DNA from: Sphagnum compactum
Taxonomy: Eukaryota > Bryophyta > Sphagnopsida > Sphagnales
Reading direction: 5' to 3'
Length of the DNA: 64,000 nt
NCBI GenBank assembly: GCA_965153455.1
Contig: OZ234502.1
Location: 3,947,267 to 4,011,266, forward strand
Numbering within the stretch: position 1 is the first letter of the stretch; every line of letters starts with the position of its first letter. The notes under the pieces were generated by a model. It searched no databases, was not told where the DNA came from, and was given only the letters and a program-made list of their open reading frames with translations. This document shows positions 11,770 to 23,977 of the stretch, piece by piece. The translations under genes and the position numbers were made by a program.

Positions 11770-13420
11770 TTGGGTCAAGTTCCCTGGAAGATGGTAAAAA
11801 TTACCCAAATGGATAGGTAAATGGTATAACAACTTAAATTGTAATGAAACATGGATCCTTAATTTTAATCATGTGGATGGAATTCCAACATTTTCCATCC
11901 TATTTTCTCAGTGCAATTGAAATATTTAGAAGGTTGGAATAGCCAATGTCTTCATTAAAAACCTTGACTTTCAATGACATGTGTACACATTTTTTTATAT
12001 TTTCTTTACGATTTGTAAAAACTAATTTGTATGCATTAAAAACCTTACCAAAAAAATTATGTATATGTGACTTTTTAACACTAGTTATTTGGCTATTATT
12101 GGATTAGGTCAATCCAAAAAAAATGTCCAAAATCAACTGATAATGCTATTATGAATAAGAGGTAAATATGTCATGTTGTTCTCAACTCAATAAGAAATGG
12201 GTCCTTGGCTACAATCTTGTCAATGGAAAACCTAGGTCTTGCATTATGTTTTCTTGATTTACAAATCCAAACCTTCAAAAAGTTGGAGCAATATTTTCAT
12301 TAAAAAGCAAATGACAAAATAATTTAGATCTTTTTTTGGATCTTTTTATAGATTTGATTGTAATAGGCTAATATCTTGACTAAAAGAACCTTGACAAAAC
12401 AAGAAATAGAACTGACACATTTTTGCACCCTCTACATGATCCCATTGTGTGGTTTTTTTTTCATAGGATCAAACCAAGGGAAAAGGTAAAAAGGAGATGA
12501 TAATAGATCATTGAAAAGGTAAATATATCATGTAGCTTTACTTTTAATATAAAAAATGGCCTTGGTTTTAATCCTATCAATGGAAAACCTATGTCTATCA
12601 TTATGTTATCTTCTTTTAGAAATCCAAGATCATCCAAAAGAGTGGAATATGTCTGTTTCCATTAAGAACCTTGAAATAACAATATAATCACTTTAACAAC
12701 ACATAAATTATTATTTGCCTTTTGCAGGATCCCCATTTGTAGCTATTATTGCATAAGGCTAACCCAAGGGAACCTATGGCATAAAGCTAGAGTTAATTCC
12801 AACATCACTAAAAAGGTAGATATCATATTGTTGAAGTTCAATAAGAAATGGGCCTTAGTTTTAAACTATCAATGGAAAACCTATGTCTAGTGTTCTATTA
12901 TTATTTTTCAAGAATCCAAGCATTCAAAACAATGGACTATGTCTATCTCTTTTAAAAACCTTGACAAAGCAATATAATCCCTTGAACAATATGTATTGTA
13001 ATTATTTGCCTTTTACAAGATCCCCATTTGTGGCTAGTACATTACATAAAGCCTACTAAACTAAGTAAGAAATGGGTCCTTAGTTTGAATCATGTCAATG
13101 GAAAACCTATGTGCTACATGTTTACTTATCTTGTTCTAGTCATCCAAGTATTTAGAAAAGTGGAACAACCAATATTTTCATAAAATAATTTATCCCTAGG
13201 TTGTTTTAGATATTTTTCAACGTCTTATTACAACAATTAATATCTTCATTAAATACCTTGACAAAGCAATGTACATAAACCTTTTAACATTTTTTCCTTC
13301 GTTTGCAAGATCCCATTTTGTGGCTACTATTGCATAAGGCTAGCCCGTGAGAGATTATGGTGTAAGGCTAGAATTGATATATCATATAATAGGTAGATAT
13401 CATATATATATGTCAATTTT
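11770..13420. repeat. Diverged tandem array, about five units of 220-360 bp
   Basis: A phrase close to aatgggtccttagttt then caatggaaaacctatg recurs at about 12194, 12553, 12847 and 13070, with a weaker first copy near 11845. A second marker, gatccccatttgtggcta followed by ttgcataaggcta, recurs in the same order at about 12439, 12729, 13020 and 13310, with a weak copy near 12081. A third, taaaaaccttgacaaagcaa, sits between them in each unit. Spacing of the first marker is about 359, 294 and 223 bp, so the units differ by internal indels. No protein frame survives through the units. Confidence 0.75.
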
Positions 13421-13476
13421 TACACCTTCAAATAATACCTTTAATAACTTGAATGACATGAAAAGAAAAATAAATT

Positions 13477-14230
13477 AAAACAAGAAGGAGCCCAAAGTGG
13501 TGGTTCAAAAACAAGCAATGGTTCAAAGGTGGGGTTTGCAACTCCATTGTATGGAAAGGTTCCAATTAAAGCTACTTGTTGGCGATGGGACCCATAGTTT
13601 TACCAAGAAAAAGTTAGCACAAAATATGGTTTGTGTTTTGAGGGATTGAACCCAAAAAGGTCAAAATGATTAGATATTCTAAAGAAGAGATTGCAAAGGT
13701 TTTTGGTCATATAGTGAACAAGAATGGATATCAATACGTAAAGTGTTCAAACCCGAAGCTTATAGCAAAAATTGAAAACATGTGAATGATTGTGCTAACT
13801 AGAAGAATGATCATTTTGGGTATGGCCAAAGGTTTAGTTCGTGAATTTAATGAGAGAAAAATGAAAAAGACTACTTATGTAGAATGGACAAATCAAAAAT
13901 AGTTTTGGCGACAAGAAATAGAAGATTTAAATGCCAAAAATTTAAACAATTTCTTGCACTTTGACCATGATGAGGCTTCAAATGATGAAATGGAAAAGAT
14001 TATAGTAGCCCCTTGACATCCTATTCCCAAACAGTTGCAAATGTACCTTCAATTTGTTCAAAATTTGGTTGCTTTGGTCGAATAGGCCTTGGTGACAAAG
14101 GTGAAAAAGAAGGGTGCCATCTTTATGGTAGATATGCACACTCTTGAGGCCAAAAGGAAGATAGGACCAACATTGTTGTATAAGCTAAAACAAAGTTTGC
14201 AATTATGGTTTCTACACTACAAGGGTGAAA
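13477..14230 (+). pseudogene. Former coding stretch with in-frame stops, unrecognised
   Basis: From 13477 the plus strand reads as hydrophilic, gene-like sequence to about 13670, shifts frame, then continues from the ATG near 13666 (IRYSKEEIAKVFGHIVNKNG) to about 14221 with only four or five in-frame stops in about 185 codons. Chance AT-rich sequence would carry more. Lys/Glu-rich segments such as AKNLNNFLHFDHDEASNDEM suggest a decayed transposon-encoded protein, but no family was recognised. Confidence 0.4.
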
Positions 14231-15040
14231 ACCCAGTGTGATGTACCAAAATGGACATTACAAACACTATTTTTTCAAGAATTGAAAAATAGAATGCTTC
14301 ATGATAATTGGATTGAATATTTTATGGTTTAGACTCAAATATGTATGGTAGTTTATATATGTAGTGAAATGCACAATTTTTTTTGCAATTAGAATTGGTT
14401 GCATAATGTAGAATTTTTGAACTTTTAAAGCAACAGGTTTGTCATGGAACAAAATTATGTGGACTTTGTTTTTACTAAAACTAAATTATTTCATAAATTT
14501 CAATCACATGAGTTGATCAAACATATTATATATGTCATGTGGAAACCAAAATTCAAGAAAAAATATTTTATTTTATTTTCATGTGCATTTTGAATTGAAA
14601 TATCTTTAAAAGTCCATAATGGACATAAAAATAAAAAATTACAAAAAATTATCTAGGAATTAATTTTTTTGTATTATGAATATGAAGAATGGTGTGAAAC
14701 CAATAATCACATTCAATAAGGCCTAAGGCATGATGAATATGTAACAATTTTCCTATTCAAACATAACTATGATTGGAAAATAAATAAATAAATGAAATGT
14801 AAAAAAAAGTCTACATTGATATTAACCATTTTAGTAGACTTATATAAGAAAAAAATAAACTATAGACCAAGGTGATTGAAGCATTTAAAAAAAGTTATGA
14901 ACTTTCAAAAATGAGTATAACGAAAATGTTGGAATTATGAGAGGGCTAACAAAGGGATTGAAAAAACTATGTATTTTTGTGTGGATTTTGCATGTGCCAC
15001 TTTTGGTCCACTGCACCATGCTTTCACCTACAAAAAGTTA
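14231..15040. other. Intergenic, nothing recognised
   Basis: Very AT-rich sequence with no supportable feature on either strand. Confidence 0.4.
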
Positions 15041-15800
15041 TAAGCATGACAACATCAAGTGAGGTGGCAACAAGCGAAGTGGCAATTGATGATTTACAAG
15101 CTCCAACATCACACCTTTGGGTTCCTTTGATTCCAGAATTGAAGGTTTGAGTAAACATATTGATGTTCAACGGGGTATTGTAGAGATGTGTAAGAAATTA
15201 ATAGTTGAATGAAAGGCTTTGTTTTCCCACATGCACAAAAGCACGATTGATTTGTCTACCACACTTGCTACTTTGAAAATCAAGTTTTGGTTTGTAAGCA
15301 ACATGAATGTGTCATTAAAGATCTTGTTAATCAAATTTTTAAAGGTTTTCTTTTGAGGAGGCCACCACCACAACCTTATTGTGAGTTGCAAGTTGTTATA
15401 GAGTTTGAATGGCTTCCTATAAAGAAATGTGTTTTTTGTGGATTAGGGTTTGCTCCAATGTGAGTTGCCTAGATGTCATCTTACAAAGCATATGTATCAT
15501 GACTAATGTTTTACCTACCACTTTGGTAGATCTACTAAATGCATTTTGAAGGAATGTGAAATAGAGATGCATTCCACATGTGAGGTTGTGTCAAATTGAA
15601 TAAACCAAGAACAATTGATGGTTTTAACACTCAAAGGATCAAGCTTGAAGAGAAAAGAACTCGGCACCCACACAAGTAGTTTTAAATCCATAACAACTTT
15701 TTTTCTTGCTTTTGATTTTGATTTTCACTTAGTTGCTACCATCCAACACTTACAAGTTGTGAGTCTAAATTGTGTTTCAAATGTCCATTGTCAAAAATAG
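15041..15800 (+). mobile_element. Possible retroelement ORF1 / zinc-knuckle relic
   Basis: Around 15355-15470 the plus strand reads PPPQPYCELQVVIEFEWLPIKKCVFCGLG. A one-base shift then continues as CELPRCHLTKHMYHD. The pattern of an acidic or aromatic EWLP block followed by Cys-x2-Cys and later Cys and His resembles the zinc knuckle at the end of plant LINE ORF1 proteins. Stops flank it, so it is a relic at best. Confidence 0.3.
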
Positions 15801-15864
15801 TTACAAATTATCCAAATGGTACTTGGACATTATTTACTATAGTTGAATTGGGTTTGTAAGACTA

Positions 15865-16070
15865 CACTAGAAAAAGCTCATCATAATGTCAATCCATGAC
15901 TACACCCATGATTGGGTTGTTAGTCATTTAGGACATCCATGACTATATAACTGCCTAATCAAATAAGATACATTGCTTAGGACACCTAATCACTATTGTG
16001 ACTTAATCGCAAATTTGAATATGATTATGACTTTTGTGACTTAGTCATGGAGGACATCTTCTTGATAAAG
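15865..16070. mobile_element. CACTA-like terminus with subterminal repeats
   Basis: CACTAGAAAAAGC at 15865 resembles the CACTA terminal inverted repeat of En/Spm elements (typically CACTACAAGAAA). The next 200 bp contain many short direct and inverted copies of ATGACTA/TAGTCAT and GACTTA, as in CACTA subterminal regions. The matching right end (TAGTG) was not found, so this may be a solo or truncated end. Confidence 0.4.
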
Positions 16071-17378
16071 GATTGAACAATTCTAATCATTAGATCAAAT
16101 GCCTTAAATATGAAATAAATATATTTTCAACTGATCCTATGTGAACACATGGCAGCTACAAATGTATTCACAACATGCAAACGTCTCATCCTTGTATCAT
16201 GTCACACATAAACATGTGGCACGATAACAACTAACAAAATTCCACATGTTTTATTGTTGTATGTTTAAGGTTGAACTTGCAAAATAAAAATAGGCTTTTT
16301 GGACTAATGAGATGTTGACATTTAGCATAGTACAAACCAATCATGGGTTGCCACGTGTAATTTAAACCATTTTATGGTTGAAAATCTTGGAAATATTAAA
16401 TTGCCAATTAGGGTTTAGAGATCCCAAGGATGTTAACAAGTGGAATTTTTCAAGTAAATCGAGTTTGCATTTGTGGAGGTGGACAATTGTTAATTGTTGG
16501 TCAACAATCACCTAGTTTAGGGTTTCTTTTAGGGTTTTAATTTAAGGTTTAGAGAATATCAATTGGTGACATGTGAAATACTCTTAACAAATCAATTGTC
16601 GACACGTGGTAGTGAGGTTGGACTTTGAAGACTACCAAGTGTCAATTTCTAGTCAATGGTCAATGTTCAAATGGGTTTATTTAGGTTATTTTCTAGGGTT
16701 TTATCTTATAGGATTTCCAAGATTCTTATCTCATGTACATAGGGTTGATCATGTAGAAGAATGACAATAAAACAATTTCTGCAAAATGGTATACATGCCT
16801 TCTATAAGGGGTGTTTAATGTTGGCTTTTAGACAACAAGTTCCAAAACGTCCTGACAATCTCAGTTCACAATCACAATTCAATAGACTCTACAATAGTCG
16901 ACTTATAATGTTTAACCCACCTTGATTTAAATGCATTAAATTCCTACAATTCTGATAGCCATCAAGGTCTTATAGTAGTGTCATACTCACAGAATTCAGA
17001 AGTTGCCATTTTGGATGAAGTTTAAAAAAAGGCCACAATTTCAGTTCACTAGTGTGTTACCCCGCAATTCCTACCTCAAAAGCTTGATAGCCCCAGGTGT
17101 GTTGTTTGCTTTCCCATTCAAGGGATCTGCTGTCATGGCATCAACAATAAACACCTCCCATATGACAACAACCACATAGTCACATGGTATTTGCCCCTCA
17201 CCAATGAATCCGCCACCTAGCCCACATATCATTCCTGTGCCAGCATTTCATCTAGATATAGGGTCCCTTACACCTGCAAATATAGCTTGGCACCAACTAG
17301 CAACATAGACAGAATAATCATCCATGTTAGAAACTACAGATTTTGAAGCTCACTCAGTTGCCATAATCATGACTATAC
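16071..17378. other. Intergenic, nothing firm
   Basis: AT-rich sequence to about 16.9 kb, then more balanced composition. Several ACGTG-containing words near 16370 and 16600 resemble G-box cores, but no gene lies close enough to give them meaning. Confidence 0.35.
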
Positions 17379-19526
17379 CTGTGTTGTGAATATCCCAGGT
17401 TTGTCTGATGCTGCCAATGGTGCCCCGACTGATGTAGGGGCGGGATTACTTGCCAAGTCCTGCATATAGACAAATTGTAGATGAATAAGGGCTAATCCAA
17501 CCTGGTCTCATGCAGAACCCCTACATCAATGTTTAAGCAAATTCTATGGAAGTAGAGCACACCGTTGGGCTAGGGTCACCCCAGAATGGACAAGACTATG
17601 GTTGTACACTTGTATTGGAAGAATGAATGCACATAGGTGTTGGGGAATTTTATTACCCCATTGGCATTGAATTTCACATTGGCTGCTGCGGAACCCAGGG
17701 GCGTTGTCATTTTGGATGGACTCTGGAGTTAGTCCTACATATAAGCAAAATAAATCACATGTACTGAAAATGCATATTTTGATCCATGTTGATCTTCACA
17801 AGATAAACCCTACAGCTCCACATTCACAAAAAGTGCACCAGCTGAGGCCTTGCAGAATTGAGAATGGGACCCCACTAGCAGGATAGAAAAAATAAAATCA
17901 AACAGGTTACAAATTGATGGTTTTGAAGTTGATCAGTTTAACTCCATTGTGGTTGACCTCAAGGAATCTTGTACTACAACTGCTGGCTCCTGAGATGTAG
18001 GGATTACTTGCTGGGGCCTGCACACAGCAAATTACATATAACCTTTTGTATAAGGGTTCATGCAATCCATTCATGCAGAATTTACAATTTTGCCATTAGC
18101 TAGTACACACATGTTTTTCAAATACGGTTTAGGTAGGTACCTCGCGTAACACTTGTAAAAAACCTAAAATTATTCCCCTACTTGTTCTGCTTGGACTAAT
18201 ATTGCTGTCCTTGCCATCATGTGGGTGGGTTTGGTTTAAGGCCATAGCAGCCTCATTATTCTGCACCCCATCCACCTCATTGCCAATGTTTTCTATGCCT
18301 ACTGGGGTTTCTGGTTGTAGGCCTTCATGCAATGGCGACTTGTGCAAATCTTCACACACTTGCAGATCTTGCTTTGATTGCAGACCAACACCAAGCTTCT
18401 CAAACACACTGCCACCTGTGAAGAATTTCAATTAATGGGTGTGCTGCAGTTATGATAGGTGTCAACCCATGTTTGGTTTTGGTCAAGGGTTTAAGGTGTC
18501 CATACCTTGTGGTGATGAAATGGAATTGCAAATCATTTGACGCGGGCACAACAGCTAGATGGATCATTGAAAGGATATGGAGAAGGCACTTAGAACAGAG
18601 GCATTGATTCTATAACACTGCAGCACCTTAATAACCTGACATTAATCACACAACACTGATTAGTGTTGGGATGTCTTCCACTTGTTTTGCATTAAGGCCC
18701 TTTGCATTTCCCTGATGCCCACAAACAATGATTGCACCTTAAGGTGCTGTTGAAGAAAATTGTTCATTCACAGCAAACCTCCAAAGCATTTCAATGTCAG
18801 CTCTGCATTTGTTACAGCTATGAAGCTTGTGTGCTTAATAGCAATTCATGTACTGACTAGCCACTCAAATCACTCCAGTAAGCATGTTTACCGAACATCT
18901 ATGCTTCCCATTTCTGTCTCCATACGCTATTTGCTCCACCTCTCCACTGTGTATTGAAGCTCCAGGATGGCATTCAACCCACTGTTGCACCTCACACACT
19001 GCTGGACAACAGCTGTAGTACAAAGCAAATCATTGACTGTTATGCACCACTGGCAGGTAGTTGAAATGAAAGACCATTCAAAAGCTCAATTGGAAAGAGC
19101 ATGATGGCACAGATAGAGAAAAAGCAGAGATCATAAAGCACACTAGCATCTTCAGAGTTTGTTGTCAGAATTCTTGCATATATGAACAAATCAAACATTG
19201 CAAGTCACTGGTACTCATCACAAAAGAGGATTCAAAAGGGAACAGAGTTGTTGTCTGGATTTCCAACCAGTGTCTGGATTAAGAAGCAGAGGAAAGAGGA
19301 AAAGTAGCCGTCCGGAAAGGAAAGGGTTATGGACCACTTTCAGACAGATCAGAGATTCTTCGAAAAAAGCATTGCTACAGCCAGGTGGCTTATTAGAATC
19401 TAGTGCAGCCGCGCATTTAAGCTTATCCGCTGTTTTTACCACCACTCCTTCCCCATTCCTCGATCCGTCCAGAATCATCGCCCACCATTTGCAGTACGGT
19501 TGCGCTTCGGATTCAGGTTGCGCCAT
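17379..19526 (-). CDS. Candidate multi-exon gene with look-alike exons, unrecognised
   Basis: Minus-strand signals suggest a gene. A frame starts with a good-context ATG at 19526 (ATGGCG; MAQPESEAQPYCKWWAMILD). A hydrophilic exon starts after ttcacag near 18421 (GGSVFEKLGVGLQSKQDL) and stays open to about 18185. Two small exon-like blocks with acceptor and donor signals are 18017-17958 (APASNPYISGASSCSTRFLE) and 17459-17379 (DLASNPAPTSVGAPLAASDK). The last two, with their flanking introns, are clearly related, so part of the gene looks tandemly duplicated. I could not connect the exons into one verified frame and recognise no family. The head-to-head arrangement with the CDP-diacylglycerol synthase gene fits a shared promoter. 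Confidence 0.35.
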
Positions 19527-20392
19527 CGTAAAAGTTTGAGTATTGGGTTGTGCAGATTCTGCAGAGTCGGCCGTCGAGTTTATTGATCGTTGGTTTCTTT
19601 CTCTCTCTCTTTGCAGTGCTGTTGCAGAGCCATCTCTTTATGTGCTTTTCCCGCACCGATATTTCATATTTTGGATTAGAGAGGCAAACCCTCAAACCGG
19701 ATTTGGTTCCCAAACCTATTTTCATTCACGCAGGCGAAATTTCTCTTTTCCGCTTGGCGAAGAGAAGTTTTGGGTTTGGAAGTCGGCGTCGATTGTTGCC
19801 AGAATTCTTTTGTTTCGTACTCTGTGCAAAGCTCGTGTGCTTGCTTGCTGCAGTCTTCGACTTTTCCTTGGATTGTAAACTGCCGTTTGGAGCCGTTCGT
19901 TCTTCGGTGCCGTGCCGGTGATTTTTGTTCAGAAGGAAAAAGGGTATCGACCTCCTACACAGCTTTATGCGTTGTTTCCTAAATCAGCTCGAGCGCAATT
20001 CTCGCGCCTCTGGAACTTGAAGTAGCAGAGCAGAGGTCCAGAGAAGTGCGGTTTGTGGTGCAATCAGGCATTTCTGCCCTTGGAAATGCTTCAATAGAGC
20101 AGAAATGGACGTGGGGTAAGGTGGTAGCATTTTGCATATGCAAGTTCAGATAGAGATTCCTGGAGAGAATCCCTGCCGTTGCGGTTTGGCACAGTAGTAG
20201 TGTTTCTCTGGAAAAACCATGGAAGACGGAGGAAAAGAAGCAAGAACAGAAAAGCCAACCTTCAGAATCGCAACTTGGAGTGGAAGCAATCAGTGAGATT
20301 CTGCTGTTAGGTGATGAACATGTCCTCTAGTAAGCAAGAACGTTCGGCAAAACCCATGTGGCCGAGCATCGAGAAATAGATTGCTTGCGGCC
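19527..20392 (+). promoter_or_regulatory. Presumed bidirectional promoter and leader of CDP-DAG synthase
   Basis: This GC-richer stretch lies between the minus-strand ATG at 19526 and the plus-strand start at 20393. It has a CT-rich tract near 19600, typical of plant leaders. Several upstream ATGs occur, including a seven-codon upstream ORF at 20356-20379 (MWPSIEK then stop) only 13 bases before the chosen start. Transcription start sites are not visible from sequence alone. Confidence 0.4.
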
Positions 20393-23300
20393 ATGTATGG
20401 AGCCTCGGGTGCTGCTTGCACTGTTCGACCTAACACTGGGGTAGACCAGATGGCGTCCTTCCCTTCGTCATCGCCGCTGTCTTCTCTCTATTCTTCATGG
20501 ATGCTTTGCTACCCATGCCCAGCTGCACCTCCCCCCGTCTTTTCTGAGTTTGGCCAAAGTAGGATTTACCTGCAGTACACGGGAACTCGCTCTTCAAAGC
20601 CAAATGTACCATCATCGTCGTCACCTGGTGGTTCTGCTGCTGTTTGGCCACTATCTCAACTCAGCATCTCCAATGGTCCCAACTCTAGGCTTAATTCTTC
20701 TCTGCCATGTCTGCAACCCGCTGCTTTCTCAAGGCAGCAAACATTCCAACAGCCAAGGTTATTGAGAAGGCTTCCAATCATGCAGGCAACCAGGCACGAG
20801 AGGGTTGAAGGGACACACAAGAGGCCAGTGTTATGCAGAGTTGTGAATGCTGATGCTGATCAGGTGAATGGTGGGGAAATTCCTCTTGAGGTACTTGTCT
20901 TCCAGTCCCTTGATGTTCCTCTGCAAAAGCTTGTGCATCCTACTTGTTGTTCCACAGCAGCTTGCTGAACTTCCTGTGGAAAAATGCAAATGAAATATGT
21001 TGTTGCTGGAAATCTCATCTGGAACCATTCACTATGGCATGTGCTAACCACCTTGTTTCCAGTTTCATGCTTTCTCATTCTATCTCTCCTCTGTACATTT
21101 TAGCTCATGGTCTGAACCCTGTGTGTAAAAAATTAGATTCACAAATGTTCATGCAGACTGTCTTCAGGTGATGCATCCCCCTGCAAGTTCAGGCTACTCC
21201 AAGATGCTATCTGATGGCCTCATGTAGTAAGTCTACTCATCAGACTTTATCTTGCATCACAGGTGTATGAAAGTCCAGAAGGGGAGGACTCATCACAGAG
21301 CATATTTCTGAACCCACCTCCATACCAACCACCTCAAAAAGGACAACTGAGAAATCGTGTAGTATTTGGCCTGCTCATTGGGCTGACTGCGTTGGGTGTG
21401 GTGCTGGCTGGAGGCTGGGTGTTCACTGTCATTGTGGCTGCAATAATCTGGGTAGCAACAGGTGAGTATTTTGATCTGGTGCAGAGCAAAGGCATTACAC
21501 AAGGAATGCCACCCCCACCACCAGTTGCAACAAAAGTGTGCTCTGCAATCTGCTCAGCAATGCCTCTAATGACACTGTACGTCTTTCTCAATTTCTGTAC
21601 ACTTCACCAGTTGGGTCTAAAGATTCTGATGCTTACTTGCAGTGGATTTGGACAAATGAACTGTTCAATTCCTCTAAGATTGTACTGTATCTAAGCAGCA
21701 TGGTTCTGTTTTCAGCGCTCTGAGAATTTATGTTGAAATACCAATCAGTGGAGAGTTGTGTTAAGAGATTCAGAAGCATTAAAAGCAGCATTGGACATGT
21801 CAAGGGACTTACAGGACAACTGCCATTAGGTTTGGAACATTGTTTGTTTCTCTATCCTTTGGTAATAACATCTCCAAAGATGCTTTTGATTGCAGATATT
21901 TTGGTGGTCGAGTAGGAGTGGCTGTGACCACAGCATCCTTCCTATTGGCCACTGTACTGCTGCTTCAGCAAGGCCCACGCTTCTCTCAGCTCTCCAGTGC
22001 TATTTTTGGCCTCTTCTACTGTGGCTATCTCCCTTGCTTTTGGATCAAGCTTCGGTGTGGCCTCACTGTCCCTGCCATTAACACCAGTAAGTTAGTCTTT
22101 GTTCAACTTCTCTGTGCAGGACTAATGATTGAGCACATCTCTCCCTCTGTGCTTCTGCATTCTTGGAGAACATCCATTGGACAAATGAACGCATTGTGGT
22201 AGTTAAGCCACTATCATACATACTACTGTCGATGGTCCCTGAACAAGTGTGAGACTGGCACTTTTGTTCATACTGCTGTTTTTTGGGTTTTTGTTTTTCT
22301 GTTTTTTGTTTGTTTTTGTCTTTCCTATTTTGGATCTTTCTGTGGCTTCATGAAGTGTTAACCTTGCTGTTCGTTTTTTCTTCATCATGAGAGTGGAGAT
22401 TTCTCTATTCTTATGAGAGATATTCTTGGAGAATGTCCCCAAACTTGTTTCCAACTGAAGATGTGGGTATGGGGAGGATTTGATGGGGTTTACTGAAGGC
22501 CCTTCATGTGCTTAGCTCTAGACTAGAGCTTAAACTTACAGAAGGATATCTAAAAACAGTAAACAGTGCAGTGATCAAAGGTAGAGTACCACATATTGGA
22601 TGAGGAGCATCAGGCAGCAGAATTCCCCAGGTCATAGATGCCAGACTGAAAGAGTTAAGCAAATTTGTCTACCTCTTGGATAATCAGAGATGGTCTAAAT
22701 CAATCATTGCAATTGTTTGCAAACACCATGAACTGAGTCCTATGGCTTTGTACGTTGTTCAGTTTCACTGCTGAACTCAAGGCCTAATGTTGCTGTAGTA
22801 CAACTTTTGTTGAGATGTGAGACACTGAATATGTGCAGATGTCCTGCGATAGTCAGGGATTGTCCATGCTGTTAATATCAAAGTACTGCTGTCTTGGTTT
22901 GGGCCAGAACTAGCTGCAAGTTGGCCAGTATTGCTGGGAGGGCAAGCTCAGTGGACAGTCGGGCTCCTAGCTACTATCATTGCCATCAGCACTGTCATTG
23001 CAGCTGATACTGGTGCCTTTCTTGGTGGCAGGGTATGTTTATTCTCACCCTTCCCATTTTCCCTCCAATTCTCTGACACAACACAACAGCCAGTAGAGCT
23101 CATCTTCTGCTTGCATTTTCTGTGCTTTGTTTGAATATGGGCATGTAGATGCTTTTGGATTTGTTGGTAGGTGTGCAATGCCTGTTTTTCTGCCTACCCT
23201 CTATTTGAAATGTTTTCTTACTCTTCAACTTGTGATGTATTTGACCACCAAGGAATCCATTGCACCAGGCATGTTTCATTACAGACAAATATTGGCTCAC

Positions 23301-23977
23301 AGAACAGTAAATAGACTATTTTTTGGTGTCCTTGTTCCAGGCACTTGGCAGAACCCCTCTCAATGAAGTGAGCCCTAAGAAGACTCTGGAAGGTGCAGCA
23401 GTTGGTCTGAGCTCTGCAGTCACTGTTGCTGTGGTGCTTGCACACTTACTTCAGTGGCCCTTATCCCTCACAAGGTTGACTCATCTCCCAGTGATGTTAT
23501 TTCAATGGTATCTTCTGCTGTGGAGAGAGTAATTGGATTCAACGATCTATAGTGACATGGCAATTTAGGAAGACCCATATCTATTTTTCTGGACTGCACA
23601 ACTGACAGTTTGTTGTTGGATGCATTTTGTCACAAGTGCGGCAGCATTGGCAATATTGGTTTTTATGGGATCTCTCTTTGGCGACTTAACGGAGTCCATG
23701 ATCAAACGGGATGCTGGTGTGAAAGACTCGGGCAAGCTAATCCCTGGGCATGGTTATCCTTCTCACCTTGGTCTCCCTGTGTTCATCATGCTCTTTAATA
23801 TGTTGGATGTGAAAGACTGACATACAATCAATATATTTTGTCTGATGGTCATAGTATTAAAAGTAATGCTGATGCTTGTTTGCAGGAGGCATTCTGGATC
23901 GAGTTGACAGTTACGTCTTCACAGGTGCTCTGGTGTACTCCTTTGTCAAGATTGGGTTACCATTATTTGGAGTGTGA
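20393..23977 (+). CDS. CDS: Phosphatidate cytidylyltransferase (CDP-diacylglycerol synthase), plastid type
   Basis: Makes CDP-diacylglycerol from phosphatidate and CTP, the precursor of phosphatidylglycerol. Exons: 20393-20890, 21263-21576, 21896-22086, 22908-23032, 23341-23474, 23637-23752, 23886-23977. They sum to 1470 nt (489 aa) with all phases consistent. The first 160 residues are Ser/Pro-rich and poorly conserved, as expected of a plastid transit peptide. Membrane segments follow from [20 protein letters not shown] onward. Family landmarks are [57 protein letters not shown] and the C-terminal signature from [20 protein letters not shown] to LDRVD. The exon 6 acceptor (cacaag/T at 23637) was chosen because only it keeps the frame and family length. 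ATG 20393 was chosen over a TTG-initiated extension. The organisation matches Arabidopsis CDS4/CDS5 rather than the ER forms. Confidence 0.93.
22290..22432 (+). repeat. Dispersed repeat, copy 1 (SINE-like 3' part)
   Basis: In intron 3 of the CDP-DAG synthase gene, a T-rich stretch is followed by ttctgtggcttc, gaagtgttaaccttgctgtt, ttcttcatcatgagagtgga and a tail ttctctattcttatgagaga. The same order of words occurs at 48505-48655, and the tail alone occurs in a transportin intron at 34279-34328. Dispersed copies with a shared 3' end fit a short retroelement. Confidence 0.55.

Noticed and set aside
16360-16620. Cluster of G-box-like ACGTG words as a regulatory module
   Set aside because: No gene within several kb on the appropriate side, and such words are common by chance.
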